From Lachnospiraceae bacterium (lineage in GTDB: Bacteria > Bacillota > Clostridia > Lachnospirales > Lachnospiraceae), in assembly GCA_017619295.1 (NCBI GenBank), contig JAFZSQ010000049.1:1-55479 (forward strand): a DNA stretch of 55,479 nucleotides, given 5' to 3'. Positions 1 to 8,109 of this stretch are shown piece after piece. The notes beneath the pieces are model-generated. The model worked only from the letters and a program-made list of their open reading frames with translations. It was not told the origin of the DNA and searched no databases. Made by a program: the position numbers and the translations under genes. Positions within the stretch are counted from its first letter, which is position 1. Every line of letters starts with the position of its first letter.

Positions 1-212
1 AAAGCTTTAAGCTCGTATCCGTTAGCTTCTGAGAACACTGACTCCATGTCCTTAACGTTAGCTTCACGGTAACCTGACTCTGAAGGGGGATTGTTAACTA
101 CACCAACTGTAATCTTTCCACCACTTTTGCCGCCCCCGGGACTGCATGCGCAAACTGAAAGCGCCATAACGAGTACCAATGCTAATGCTACTAATTTAGA
201 AAACCTTCTCAT
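1..212 (-). CDS. Sugar ABC transporter substrate-binding lipoprotein (partial)
   Basis: Only the first 70 codons lie in the window; the gene runs off the left edge. The start ATG at 212 follows a strong AAAGGAGGAG ribosome site. The protein opens with a charged, hydrophobic signal peptide ending in a lipobox-like LSVCAC (Cys21 or Cys23), then a Gly/Ser/Lys linker and a short strand (KITVGVVNNPP) typical of sugar-binding periplasmic proteins. It would be a lipoprotein that captures a sugar outside the cell for an ABC importer, whose other genes would lie beyond the edge. It sits just downstream of, and on the same strand as, a sugar-sensing two-component system that probably controls it. The family call rests on little sequence. 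Confidence 0.7.
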   Translation of the reverse strand, partial: MRRFSKLVALALVLVMALSVCACSPGGGKSGGKITVGVVNNPPSESGYREANVKDMESVFSEANGYELKA

Positions 213-380
213 ATAAAAGCTCCTCCTTTTAATCTTTGGTCACTATTGACCGCTTACAGATAACATGTTACAGAGTTTGCTTTTATCAGTAAATCGATAT
301 TCATTTTGACAAGGTTCAAAATTATATCGACTTTCATGAGAAGGTTAAGAATTATTTTATTCAGGTTAATAATTTTTTTA
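213..380 (-). promoter_or_regulatory. Intergenic control region of the sugar ABC operon
   Basis: This gap separates the response regulator from the downstream binding-protein gene. On the minus strand it carries a palindrome GGTCA-ATAG-TGACC close to the ribosome site and a second one, TAACATGTTA, further upstream. A weak TTTACT-N17-TAACAT promoter can be placed here. Such elements are expected if the neighbouring YesN-type regulator activates the transporter operon, but no binding site is proven. Confidence 0.35.
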
Positions 381-1625
381 TCAGGAATTCTGTGCCCTGT
401 ATTCCGAGGGTGTCATTCCCACATTTTTCTTGAAAATATAGCTGAAGTAATGAGCGTCGTTGTAGCCCACATCAAAGGCAATCTGGGAACTTCTCTTATC
501 TGTGGTTCTAAGAAGCTCCTTGGCCTTGTTAAGCCTTAAGGAAATAAGATACTCCGTGAAGGTCTGTCCGTTTTGCTGAGAGAATACTGTGGAAAAACGG
601 CTGTTGCTCATATTTACCGCCTTGGCCACATCCTGAAGCATGAGGTTTGAGTCCGTGAAGTTTTTGGACATGTAAAGCTTTGCCTCACTTATGACGGCAG
701 AGGACTTCTTATCTGAAGGCGCGTCACCCATTTCACGGGTACCAAAGATAAGAGCTTTTGCATCCTCTTTTTCCACAAGAATATGTCTTATATGTCTTGC
801 AGCTTTAAAGCTCTTAAAGATGTCACCGGGTTTTTCAACAATGTCACCGATTCCGATTCTTATGGTCTCGCATCCTGCACGCTCTAACTCCTGAGCAAGA
901 GATGTGGCGGTGGCATAAACTCTCTCCTCTGCATCGGCCACGGTGTCCCCCAGAACCAGAATTCTGGATCCGGTTCTGCTTTTGGTGGCAAAGATGCTTC
1001 CGGAGCTACTGAGAGCCAGGTCTTCCGATACAGGCTGACCCTTATCCACGGATGAAAAGGCGGCGTCAATAACAACGTAATAAGGCGCATGAACGGAATA
1101 GCCCATGGTTCTTAACTGCTCAAGGGCACTAACGGCGTCCTCTTCCATGGCATCCTCCGAGAATAGAGATCCAAGCAGTTTTTCCCTTAAAAATCTGGTG
1201 TCGCTTTCTGTGCGGGCTCTTAAGCTTTCCGCATGCTCTCTGGTTCTTCTTTCTTCCTTAAGAAGGCCGCTTACCTTATCAAGGGCCTGTCTTAAATCCT
1301 CGGCGTTTATGGGCTTTAGAAGATACTCTCTTACCCCAAGCTGAATGCACTGACGAGCGTATTCGAACTCATCATAACCACTGAGAACGATGATGCCAAT
1401 CCAGGGCAGCTGGCTCCTTAAAAGCCTGCAAAGCTCGATCCCATCCATAAAGGGCATCTTTATATCTGTAATAACTATGTCAGGGTTGGTGTCTCTTATC
1501 ATTGGGATTGCCATCTCGCCGTCGGGAGCTTCCCCCACCAAAGTGTATGGGCTGTCATCCCAGGGGAAGGACTCTCTTATGCCTTCTCTCACAACAATCT
1601 CATCATCAACCAGAAATACTTTCAT
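381..1625 (-). CDS. YesN-type response regulator (receiver + AraC HTH)
   Basis: A 414-residue response regulator. Residues 1-120 form a receiver domain with the acidic pair at D7/D8, the phosphoacceptor D54 in the motif VITDIKMP, and the conserved Lys in LLKP. A divergent middle region follows. Residues 310-414 are an AraC-type double helix-turn-helix ending in the typical FKKNVGMTPSEYR. On phosphorylation by the adjacent kinase it should bind DNA and switch on sugar-uptake genes; the ABC binding protein directly downstream is the obvious target. The start overlaps the end of the kinase gene by 20 bases, so the two are probably translationally coupled. The substrate is unknown. Confidence 0.9.
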   Translation of the reverse strand: MKVFLVDDEIVVREGIRESFPWDDSPYTLVGEAPDGEMAIPMIRDTNPDIVITDIKMPFMDGIELCRLLRSQLPWIGIIVLSGYDEFEYARQCIQLGVREYLLKPINAEDLRQALDKVSGLLKEERRTREHAESLRARTESDTRFLREKLLGSLFSEDAMEEDAVSALEQLRTMGYSVHAPYYVVIDAAFSSVDKGQPVSEDLALSSSGSIFATKSRTGSRILVLGDTVADAEERVYATATSLAQELERAGCETIRIGIGDIVEKPGDIFKSFKAARHIRHILVEKEDAKALIFGTREMGDAPSDKKSSAVISEAKLYMSKNFTDSNLMLQDVAKAVNMSNSRFSTVFSQQNGQTFTEYLISLRLNKAKELLRTTDKRSSQIAFDVGYNDAHYFSYIFKKNVGMTPSEYRAQNS

Positions 1626-3072
1626 GTTCCAAAATCCCTTCTCTTGTACGACTGGGCACCTTAAAGCTTACCTCTGTGCCGTTTCCGTCGCTTGTAATAA
1701 CTAAACCGTCAACCTGGTTATAGTAAAGTCTGATTCGAAGGTTGACGTTAACGAGGCCGAATCCTCCGGAGTGCTCGCTTACGGAAGGCTGTCCCTTCTT
1801 CATGCGCTCCCTCAAACTCTCAATTTGTTCTTCCGTCATGCCCTGGCCCGTATCCTTAACCGAGAAACAGATCATATCGTCCTCAAGTCTCGCACTGACC
1901 TTTATGGTTCCGCCCCCGCGCTTACTCTTTATTCCGTGGTAAAGAGCATTCTCAACCAAAGGCTGCAAAAGAAGCTTTAATATATAGTAGTGACCGATTT
2001 CGTCAGGGATATCAATCTCATAGCGCATGATATCTCTGTATCTGGTCTGCTGAATTCTCAAGTATCCTTCAATGTGCTTCTTTTCCTGACTAAGTGGAAT
2101 CCAGTCCGCACCTGAAGATAAGCTTATGCGGAAGAAATCGCTAAGAGCACTTGTTAAGGCAATAACCTCATCCTTTTCCCCTGCTTCCGCCTTCCAGACA
2201 ATGGCATCCAACGTGTTATACAAAAAATGCGGGTTAATCTGGGCCTGCAGGGTTCTAAGTTCTGCCTTTCTAAGGTTTCTCTCATCCTGAAGGCTCTTCT
2301 TCATCATGGTTTCAAGACGGTCCGCCATGGTGTTAACCTGAATGGTCAGGTTACGAAGCTCCGTAACCTCAGTGGCAGGGATTCTGGCTTCCAATGCACC
2401 TTCCGCCAGTCTCTCAGAAACCTGCTCCAGACTTTCTATGGGCTGTCTTACGAAGTTTGCCGTCTTCTTCATTGAACGGTTTCTTATAATAAGGGAGAGA
2501 ACTACGATAATACACTCCGCAAGAGCTGTCATGAAAATAATGGGTCTTAAAGTCAGACTCATTCGGCCTGTAGATGCAATCTCACCGGCCACGTATTCGT
2601 TTAGCATACTGTCAACCAGTTTGGAAACGTCCCTTATCTCGTTAAGGATTTCCTCGTTCTCAACTACAGGAACCTCTGCTTCTATGTTGTCCCTTATCAT
2701 GTCAACATAGTTTTCCAGAGTCTTCATGGTTCGTCCGGCAATAACCAGGGAGAGGCTGTTTTCCTGGCCCGTATCTGCCGTTACCATCTCTATGGTATCT
2801 TCCACGCTGTGAATGGTGGAGTAAATTCCGCTTTCTCTTATGGTGTCTCGGCCGCTTACAATGTTCCAGACGCTGCCGGGAATCTCCTCGGTTACCACAT
2901 TTTTAAGGCTTGCAATGGTTTCCATTCTGGCTATGGCATTATTATATTTTGCGGCATAAACAAGCATAAGAACAAGGCTGATGAAAATGGGAATAACCAA
3001 AAGAAACACCAGCTTGTGGGACATGTCGTTAATCTGTCCGATTATGCTTTTTTCCTTTTTGACTTTCTCCAT
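1606..3072 (-). CDS. YesM/LytS-type sensor histidine kinase
   Basis: A 488-residue membrane kinase. Transmembrane segments at about 20-40 and 177-196 enclose a roughly 135-residue external sensor region. A HAMP-like linker follows, then the His_kinase domain with the phospho-acceptor H282 in QINPHFLYNTLDA, and a HATPase domain with LLLQPLVENALYHG and the glycine box GGFGLVNV. It starts three bases after the stop of the upstream binding-protein gene and has a GAGGAT ribosome site. The external domain is small and probably senses sugar through the separate binding protein, as in the clostridial XylFII-LytS-YesN xylose system. The ligand here is unknown. Confidence 0.9.
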   Translation of the reverse strand: MEKVKKEKSIIGQINDMSHKLVFLLVIPIFISLVLMLVYAAKYNNAIARMETIASLKNVVTEEIPGSVWNIVSGRDTIRESGIYSTIHSVEDTIEMVTADTGQENSLSLVIAGRTMKTLENYVDMIRDNIEAEVPVVENEEILNEIRDVSKLVDSMLNEYVAGEIASTGRMSLTLRPIIFMTALAECIIVVLSLIIRNRSMKKTANFVRQPIESLEQVSERLAEGALEARIPATEVTELRNLTIQVNTMADRLETMMKKSLQDERNLRKAELRTLQAQINPHFLYNTLDAIVWKAEAGEKDEVIALTSALSDFFRISLSSGADWIPLSQEKKHIEGYLRIQQTRYRDIMRYEIDIPDEIGHYYILKLLLQPLVENALYHGIKSKRGGGTIKVSARLEDDMICFSVKDTGQGMTEEQIESLRERMKKGQPSVSEHSGGFGLVNVNLRIRLYYNQVDGLVITSDGNGTEVSFKVPSRTREGILEHESISG

Positions 3073-3075
3073 AGC

Positions 3076-4062
3076 TTAGTATCCTCTGGGAGCAAGTCCT
3101 GAAAGATCCATCTCATCGGAAAAATACTGTTCCTCAGGATGAATCACCTTCTCCACTTCCTCTCCCGCTTTAAGCTTTATGGCAGTCTCCATGAGCTTAT
3201 CGCCAAGCATGGGGGTACACTCAACCACGCAGTTAATCTTGCCCTCTTTAAGTACATCAATGGCATCCTGTCCGCCATCGATGGAAATGATAATCATATC
3301 CTGTCCAGGAGAAAATCCTGCTTTTTCTATCTCAGGAAGAGCACCTAAAGTCATTTCGTCGTTGTGACTGTACACCACATCTATCTCATCGCCATAAGTT
3401 TCAATCAGGTACTTCATGCACTCTCTACCGCGGCTTATTAAGAAATCGCCGTTGATGCTCTCGAGAACCACCATTCTCTCGTCGTCTTTGATGGTGTCCA
3501 TGAAGCCCGCCTGTCTCTGTCGCATGGGAGTGGAATCCTCGGTTCCGGTAATCTCAACAATGTTTACCTTATCAAGTCCTAAACTGTCCGCTTTACGAAT
3601 AAGGTACTCCGCCGCCATAACTCCTTCATTATAAAAATCCGCGCCAATAAGGCAGGCTGTAAGGCCTTCCTTTTCAGTGCTGATATCTCTGTCAACCAAT
3701 ATTACGGGAATTCCGGCTTCCTTAGCCTCTGAAAGAACGTTATCCCAACCTTCCTCTACAATAGGGGAAAAAGCGATAACATCTACCTGATAGGCGATAA
3801 AACGCCTGATGGCATCGATCTGGTTCTCCTGCTTCTGGTTTGCATTCTCAAGCATGAGGCTGATTCCGCACTCTTCGGCCTTCTTCTCGATGTCCCTGGT
3901 GTTTCCCATTCTCCAGGCACTCTCCGATCCAACCTGGCTGAATCCAAGAAGTAATGCCGGCTCGGTCTGGACCTCTTCGGTTGCCTGACAGCCCACGAGA
4001 AGCAAAAGAATTGTAATAAGACATAAACAGGCCACGGTGTGCCTGCGTATTTTATGAAACAT
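3076..4062 (-). CDS. Sugar-sensing periplasmic-binding lipoprotein (LacI/ribose-binding fold)
   Basis: A 328-residue type I periplasmic-binding protein. I chose the ATG at 4062 because it gives a compact signal peptide with lipobox LLVGC (Cys25); the frame stays open 25 codons further upstream without a signal sequence. The mature part has the two-lobe sugar-binding pattern (LLGFSQVG near the start, VDVIAFSPIVEEGW, IPVILVDRD, VVYSHNDEMTLGA, IIISIDGG). There are no permease genes next to it. Its position as first gene of an operon with a YesM kinase and YesN regulator suggests a sensory role, presenting a bound sugar to the kinase, rather than transport. Confidence 0.85.
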   Translation of the reverse strand: MFHKIRRHTVACLCLITILLLLVGCQATEEVQTEPALLLGFSQVGSESAWRMGNTRDIEKKAEECGISLMLENANQKQENQIDAIRRFIAYQVDVIAFSPIVEEGWDNVLSEAKEAGIPVILVDRDISTEKEGLTACLIGADFYNEGVMAAEYLIRKADSLGLDKVNIVEITGTEDSTPMRQRQAGFMDTIKDDERMVVLESINGDFLISRGRECMKYLIETYGDEIDVVYSHNDEMTLGALPEIEKAGFSPGQDMIIISIDGGQDAIDVLKEGKINCVVECTPMLGDKLMETAIKLKAGEEVEKVIHPEEQYFSDEMDLSGLAPRGY

Positions 4063-4107
4063 AACTGTAACCCCCAAGTTAATTTCATCACATATGTATA
4101 TATTACT

Positions 4108-4141
4108 AAAAAAAAAGGTCTTGAACAAGAAGTTCAAGACC
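4108..4141 (-). terminator. Intrinsic terminator after tRNA-Pro
   Basis: On the minus strand a perfect 10-bp stem, GGTCTTGAAC/GTTCAAGACC with a five-base loop (4117-4141), runs straight into nine T residues. It sits just downstream of the tRNA-Pro gene and upstream of the sugar-sensing operon, separating the two transcripts. Confidence 0.9.
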
Positions 4142-4147
4142 TTGTCG

Positions 4148-4222
4148 TCGGAGTGGCGGGATTCGAACTCGCGACCTCCGCCTCCCTAAGACGGCGCTCT
4201 AACCAAGCTGAGCCACACCCCG
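4148..4222 (-). tRNA. tRNA-Pro (anticodon AGG)
   Basis: A cloverleaf can be folded by eye. The acceptor stem is CGGGGTG/CACTCCG with one G-U pair, the D stem GCTC/GAGC, and the anticodon stem CCGTC/GGCGG around loop TTAGGGA, giving anticodon AGG for proline codons. The T arm GCGAG-TTCGAAT-CCCGC contains an A52-C62 mismatch. CCA is not encoded; the bases after the discriminator A read CGA. A34 would have to be deaminated to inosine to read several codons. Promoter and terminator flank it closely. Confidence 0.88.
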
Positions 4223-4235
4223 TGACGCGAGATTT

Positions 4236-4264
4236 ATTATATAATAGACCTCGCTTTAAATCAA
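4236..4264 (-). promoter_or_regulatory. Promoter of tRNA-Pro
   Basis: Minus-strand TTGATT (4264-4259), a 17-base spacer and a perfect TATAAT (4241-4236), ending 13 bases before the tRNA. Confidence 0.8.
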
Positions 4265-4308
4265 GTACTTTTTTTAAATTTTTCCTTTTTTCTAAAAAAT
4301 GTTACAAG

Positions 4309-5760
4309 TTAGCCCTTTTCTTTAAGCACAGCGCACAAAAACTCCCACATTCTCTTTGTGGAGGCAATGTCCAAATGCTCCTCTGTGGTATGGATGTTAA
4401 GCATGTTAGGGCCAATGGATACGCAGTCGAAATCATCAATCTTTGATGAGATAACGCCACACTCAAGGCCGGCGTGAATAACTTCAACCTTAACGTCGTG
4501 ACCGAATACTTCCTTATATATACGAACCATCTTATCTCTCAAAGGTGATTCTTTTCTGTACTGCCATCCGGGATACTCGCCTCTTACGGTAACGCTTCCG
4601 CCTGAAGCCTCCGTAATTGCTGATAATCTTGTAAGAAGATTGTCCTTGGCGCTTCCCACAGAGCTTCGAACCGAGAACTCAGGGCAAAGACAATCCTCCA
4701 GTTTAAGAATACCCATGTTAAGGGAAGTCTCCGGAAGACCCTTAAACTCAGCGCTGTAACTGATTACGCCATTAGGCATTATATTCATATAGGAAAGTGC
4801 GGTTCTAAGGCTCTCCCTTCCCACACTTCTTTCATATTCCATGTCGCCGGAAATGATTCCGCAGGTAACGGTAACATCGGGATCCTTGTCACCAAGCTCA
4901 TTTCTTATTTCTTCGCCAAAAGCAGCAACTATCTCCTCCATCTTCTCTATATCAGAAGACTTAATGAGGACGTTTGCAACGGTTTCTCTGGGAATGGCAT
5001 TGTCCGCAAGACCACCCTCAAGTTTGCATAAGGAGATTTCACAGGTTTTTACCAGCTTATAAAGAAGACGGCCCATAATTACGTTGGAGTTTCCGTGCTC
5101 CTTGTTAATCTCCTCGCCTGAGTGTCCTCCCACAAGGCCGCCCACAACGATCATGTAAGGCACACCCTTATTGTGGCTCCAGATAACGGGGATGCGGCAG
5201 TCAATTCTCGCACCGCCGGCGCAGCTTACGCAAAAAGCATCCTCACTCTCAGAATCGATATTAATCATTCTGCGGGCCTTAAGAGGTGAGCAATCAAGAG
5301 CCTTGGCTCCGTCCATTCCCACTTCCTCGTTAACCGTGATAACAACTTCAAGGGCGGGATGAGGAATGTCATCCGAATCAAGAACTGCCAGGCAATAGGC
5401 AACCGCTATTCCGTCGTCTCCGCCAAGGCTTGTTCCCTCGGCAAAAACGTAATTATCGTCATGTGTAACTCTTAAGCCGTCTTTCTCAAGGTCGATGTCA
5501 CAATCGGGCTTCTTAACCGCCACCATATCCATGTGGCCCTGCAAAATCACAGGTTCTTCCTTCTCGTAACCCGGTGTTGCTTCCTTAAAAATAATAACGT
5601 TCTTTGCTTCGTCCTGTATAACCTTCAAGCCCCTCTCGCTTGCGAAACCCACCAGGTAATCACTTATCTTGTCAATATTAAAGGAACCGTGAGGGATGCT
5701 GCAGAGCTTCTCGAAGAACTCAAATACCTTCTTAGGTTCCAAATCCGAAATCTTTCCCAT
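4309..5760 (-). CDS. pepD: Aminoacyl-histidine dipeptidase (Xaa-His dipeptidase, M20C)
   Basis: A 483-residue cytosolic metallopeptidase of family M20C that cleaves dipeptides such as Xaa-His. Zinc-ligand motifs are visible: GHMDMV near residue 77, GGDDGIAVAY near 115, NEEVGMDGA near 145, and HAGLECGV towards the C-terminus. The central lid (dimerisation) domain begins with GGLVGGHSGEEI. Length matches the family. The start has an AAAGGA ribosome site and is divergent from the glutamine amidotransferase gene. It is monocistronic, with a tRNA gene with its own promoter downstream. Its role is probably turnover of peptide-derived amino acids. Confidence 0.92.
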   Translation of the reverse strand: MGKISDLEPKKVFEFFEKLCSIPHGSFNIDKISDYLVGFASERGLKVIQDEAKNVIIFKEATPGYEKEEPVILQGHMDMVAVKKPDCDIDLEKDGLRVTHDDNYVFAEGTSLGGDDGIAVAYCLAVLDSDDIPHPALEVVITVNEEVGMDGAKALDCSPLKARRMINIDSESEDAFCVSCAGGARIDCRIPVIWSHNKGVPYMIVVGGLVGGHSGEEINKEHGNSNVIMGRLLYKLVKTCEISLCKLEGGLADNAIPRETVANVLIKSSDIEKMEEIVAAFGEEIRNELGDKDPDVTVTCGIISGDMEYERSVGRESLRTALSYMNIMPNGVISYSAEFKGLPETSLNMGILKLEDCLCPEFSVRSSVGSAKDNLLTRLSAITEASGGSVTVRGEYPGWQYRKESPLRDKMVRIYKEVFGHDVKVEVIHAGLECGVISSKIDDFDCVSIGPNMLNIHTTEEHLDIASTKRMWEFLCAVLKEKG

Positions 5761-5829
5761 AACAATCCTTTCCGTAAAACTTTATTTCGAGTTATTTCAC
5801 TCAATTTAGAATTATAGCATTTTCTTTTC

Positions 5830-5858
5830 TTGATTTCCATAGGGGCGGGTGCTACGAT
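5830..5858 (+). promoter_or_regulatory. Promoter of the amidotransferase gene (possibly leaderless)
   Basis: TTGATT (5830-5835), a 17-base spacer and TACGAT (5853-5858). The start codon begins at 5865, seven bases after the -10 box, which is where transcription itself would be expected to begin. No convincing ribosome site lies between them. Confidence 0.55.
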
Positions 5859-5864
5859 AAACCC

Positions 5865-6605
5865 ATGTGTGAATTATTTGGATTAAACGGAACAATAGAA
5901 TTAAACCTGACCCCCTGCCTTAAGGAGTTTTTCTCTCACTCCACGGAGCACCCCGACGGCTGGGGCATATTTAATATAGATAAGGACGAGATTATCAAGG
6001 AACCCCTCCCCGCTTATGAGAGCTCTTTGGTAAAAACGCTTATCTCCTCCCCTTATAAGGCCGTGAATATGTTCGCTCACATAAGACAGGCCACAAAGGG
6101 CAGCATGATCTATGAAAATGCCCACCCTTTTAGAAAGACTGACGCTAAAGGAAGGGTTTGGACCTTCATGCATAACGGCACCGTCTTTGATTTTCCAAGG
6201 CTTGATGATTATAAGGAAGCTCAGCTTGGAAGCACCGACAGCGAGCGCATTTTGTGGTATTTGACCGATGCAGTCAATGACGTGCCTGACGAGAACCTTC
6301 CGGAAGTCCTGGCAGACACAATAAGGGACATGACACCTAATAATAAGCTTAATCTCATGTTTTATGACGGAAATAACACATATGTGCATACTAACATGAA
6401 ATCAACCCTTTATTATGCCACTGTCAAGAGAAGTGACAACACTGCCACCCTCTTCTCCACCGCCCCCTTAAAGGCTCTTTACAAACTTGACGACATCGTC
6501 GTCACCGAGGACTGGACTCCCCTTCCCCTATCAAAGCTAATGGTCTACAAGAACGGCCAAAGGATATTCGAAGCAAATAAAAAAGGCGCCATCTACACCG
6601 AATAG
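5865..6605 (+). CDS. Class II glutamine amidotransferase (YafJ-like)
   Basis: A 246-residue protein of the Ntn-type class II glutamine amidotransferase family. The start is fixed by chemistry: Cys2 in MCELFG becomes the N-terminal nucleophile once Met1 is removed. Family motifs follow: HPDGWGIF near residue 32, the oxyanion-region FAHIRQATKG near 66, and FMHNGTV near 103. The domain is stand-alone with no synthetase partner, as in the YafJ/GAT-II group, so the acceptor of the ammonia or the true substrate is unknown. The gene is divergent from pepD. Its 3' end overlaps a hairpin shared with the convergent rplT operon. The promoter position suggests a leaderless message. Confidence 0.88.
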   Translation: MCELFGLNGTIELNLTPCLKEFFSHSTEHPDGWGIFNIDKDEIIKEPLPAYESSLVKTLISSPYKAVNMFAHIRQATKGSMIYENAHPFRKTDAKGRVWTFMHNGTVFDFPRLDDYKEAQLGSTDSERILWYLTDAVNDVPDENLPEVLADTIRDMTPNNKLNLMFYDGNNTYVHTNMKSTLYYATVKRSDNTATLFSTAPLKALYKLDDIVVTEDWTPLPLSKLMVYKNGQRIFEANKKGAIYTE

Positions 6606-6624
6606 GTGCAGTGGCGCTTTTTTT
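6586..6624. terminator. Bidirectional terminator between amidotransferase and rplT
   Basis: An imperfect stem from GCGCCA to TGGCGC (6586-6617) with a CACC/GGTG inner stem is followed by seven T on the + strand and preceded by A-rich sequence for the minus strand. It includes the stop codon of the amidotransferase gene and can serve both converging transcripts. Confidence 0.8.
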
Positions 6625-6629
6625 CATCA

Positions 6630-6986
6630 TTAAGCGATTTTGCTCTTAGCAAGCTCTGCCAATGTCTTGAATCCATCAGCATCGTTTACTGCCATCTCGG
6701 CAAGCATCTTTCTGTTCATATCAACACCTGCAAGCTTAAGACCATACATGAACTTGCTGTATGAAAGTCCGTTGATTCTTGCTGCTGCATTGATACGTGC
6801 GATCCAAAGCTGTCTGAACTGACGCTTTCTTTCCTTACGGCCTGCATAGCTGGATGTAAGAGCTCTCATTACAGACTGCTTAGCAACTCTGTACTGTTTG
6901 GAGCGAGCTCCTCTGAATCCCTTTGCAAGCTTTAATACTCTATTGTGTTTCTTTTTAGCGTTTAATCCGCCTTTAATACGTGCCAT
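6630..6986 (-). CDS. rplT: 50S ribosomal protein L20
   Basis: A 118-residue basic protein matching L20 end to end ([18 protein letters not shown] at the start, [11 protein letters not shown] in the middle, family length 117-119). It binds 23S rRNA early in large-subunit assembly and in Firmicutes also represses its own operon by binding the mRNA leader. It is the last gene of infC-rpmI-rplT and has an AAGGAGG ribosome site. Confidence 0.98.
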   Translation of the reverse strand: MARIKGGLNAKKKHNRVLKLAKGFRGARSKQYRVAKQSVMRALTSSYAGRKERKRQFRQLWIARINAAARINGLSYSKFMYGLKLAGVDMNRKMLAEMAVNDADGFKTLAELAKSKIA

Positions 6987-7024
6987 GTTTATTCCTCCTT
7001 AATCCAAAATCGTAAAACCCTATC

Positions 7025-7222
7025 TTAGAGATAAGGTAAAATCTTCTTCATGTTCTTAACGTTGGTAGCGTCTGTCATAGCAGGCTTTCTCAAGTTACGT
7101 TTTGTCTTTGTTGTCTTCTTGGTAAGGATATGGCTCTTATAAGCTTTGTTTCTCTTTAACTTTCCATTTCCTGTTAATTTAAAACGCTTTGCAGCTGAAC
7201 TGCTGGTTTTCATCTTGGGCAT
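7025..7222 (-). CDS. rpmI: 50S ribosomal protein L35
   Basis: A 65-residue, strongly basic protein with the L35 signature ([20 protein letters not shown], then [21 protein letters not shown]). Length is standard. It lies between infC and rplT, as in nearly all bacteria, with an AGGAGG ribosome site ahead of its ATG. Confidence 0.97.
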   Translation of the reverse strand: MPKMKTSSSAAKRFKLTGNGKLKRNKAYKSHILTKKTTKTKRNLRKPAMTDATNVKNMKKILPYL

Positions 7223-7277
7223 AACATATTCCTCCTGTACTGAACTAAATCTATTTTAACTGTATATTGAGAACAAT

Positions 7278-7784
7278 CTATCTCTTCTCAGTTAAAAACA
7301 TTGTCATTGCTCTTCCTTCAACCTTGGGAGCCTTATCTACTACTGCGATATCTGAAAGACCCTCGGCGAAGTCATCCAAAATGTGCTTGGAGTTGTTCAT
7401 GTGAGCCATCTCACGGCCTCTGAAACGAAGAGTGATCTTAACCTTGTCACCCTTTGTAAGGAACTTCCTTGCAGCATTCATCTTGGTATTCAAATCGTTG
7501 GTATCGATGTTGGGAGACAAACGAATCTCCTTAACCTCAGTTGTGTGCTGTTTCTTCTTTGCTTCTTTCTCACGACGAAGCTGTTCATACTTGTACTTAC
7601 CGTAGTCAACAATCTTAACTACAGGCGGCTTAGCTGTGGGAGCAATCATTACAAGATCAAGCTCTGCATCATCTGCAAGCTTCTGAGCTTCCTTACCGGA
7701 CATGATTCCGAGCTGCTCTCCGTCTGCGCCTACAACACGCACTTCCTTTTCACGAATCTGTTCGTTAATTAATGTTTCGCTAAT
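7278..7784 (-). CDS. infC: Translation initiation factor IF-3 (AUU start)
   Basis: A 168-residue IF-3 with N-domain (INEQIREKEVRVVGADGEQLG), basic linker and C-domain (KITLRFRGREMAHM). IF-3 binds the 30S subunit and rejects non-canonical start codons. Homology begins at ISETLINEQIR, and exactly there sits an ATT codon (7784-7782) eight bases after a GGAGG site; the frame upstream runs through a terminator hairpin and has no ribosome site. I therefore call an AUU start, the family's known self-regulating start codon, rather than the upstream ATG at 7835. Confidence 0.9.
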   Translation of the reverse strand: MSETLINEQIREKEVRVVGADGEQLGIMSGKEAQKLADDAELDLVMIAPTAKPPVVKIVDYGKYKYEQLRREKEAKKKQHTTEVKEIRLSPNIDTNDLNTKMNAARKFLTKGDKVKITLRFRGREMAHMNNSKHILDDFAEGLSDIAVVDKAPKVEGRAMTMFLTEKR

Positions 7785-7948
7785 TGTCGTACCCTCCAAA
7801 ATTGAATAAAAAAAAGTGGATAGCAAATTATCCACCGAACAAAAAATAAACCCGAAATTTCACGAGATATCTTCATTGTAAACGCTTACAAGCCCTGTTG
7901 CCGTAAGGTGAGAGTGGATACTCTGCTTTGTTTTCACGCTTCACACGC
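7785..7948 (-). promoter_or_regulatory. Attenuator leader of infC-rpmI-rplT (L20-leader type)
   Basis: The 5' leader carries a terminator hairpin, GTGGATA-N6-TATCCAC followed by eight T (7835-7808), between the transcription start and infC. An upstream TATCCAC (7920-7914) is complementary to the 5' arm of that terminator, so it can form an antiterminator instead. In Bacillus, L20 protein binds this operon's leader and favours termination; the same architecture is visible here. That L20 is the ligand is inferred from family knowledge. Confidence 0.75.
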
Positions 7949-7954
7949 TAGAAT

Positions 7955-7983
7955 AGAATAACACTTCAAATCGTCATTGTCAA
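7955..7983 (-). promoter_or_regulatory. Promoter of infC operon
   Basis: Minus-strand TTGACA (7983-7978), a 17-base spacer and TATTCT (7960-7955), a near-consensus housekeeping promoter placed about 165 bases before the infC start. Confidence 0.85.
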
Positions 7984-8109
7984 CATTATTTTAGAAAAAG
8001 AATTAAGAAAATCCTACGTTTTTCATACTTTTACTTTTGAAACGAATTTGTTATACTGTTGCATGACGGCAATGCACCAAATGTTACACATATAAAGAGG
8101 AAACAATTG

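Noticed and set aside
4039-4446. + strand frame of 135 codons across the tRNA-Pro region
   Set aside because: It runs antisense through a tRNA, its terminator and the end of pepD, with no coding signs.
8029-8057. Promoter for the GT2-GtrA gene at TATACT (8052-8057)
   Set aside because: The -10 box is good but no acceptable -35 box lies at 16-18 bases, so it is not listed as a feature.
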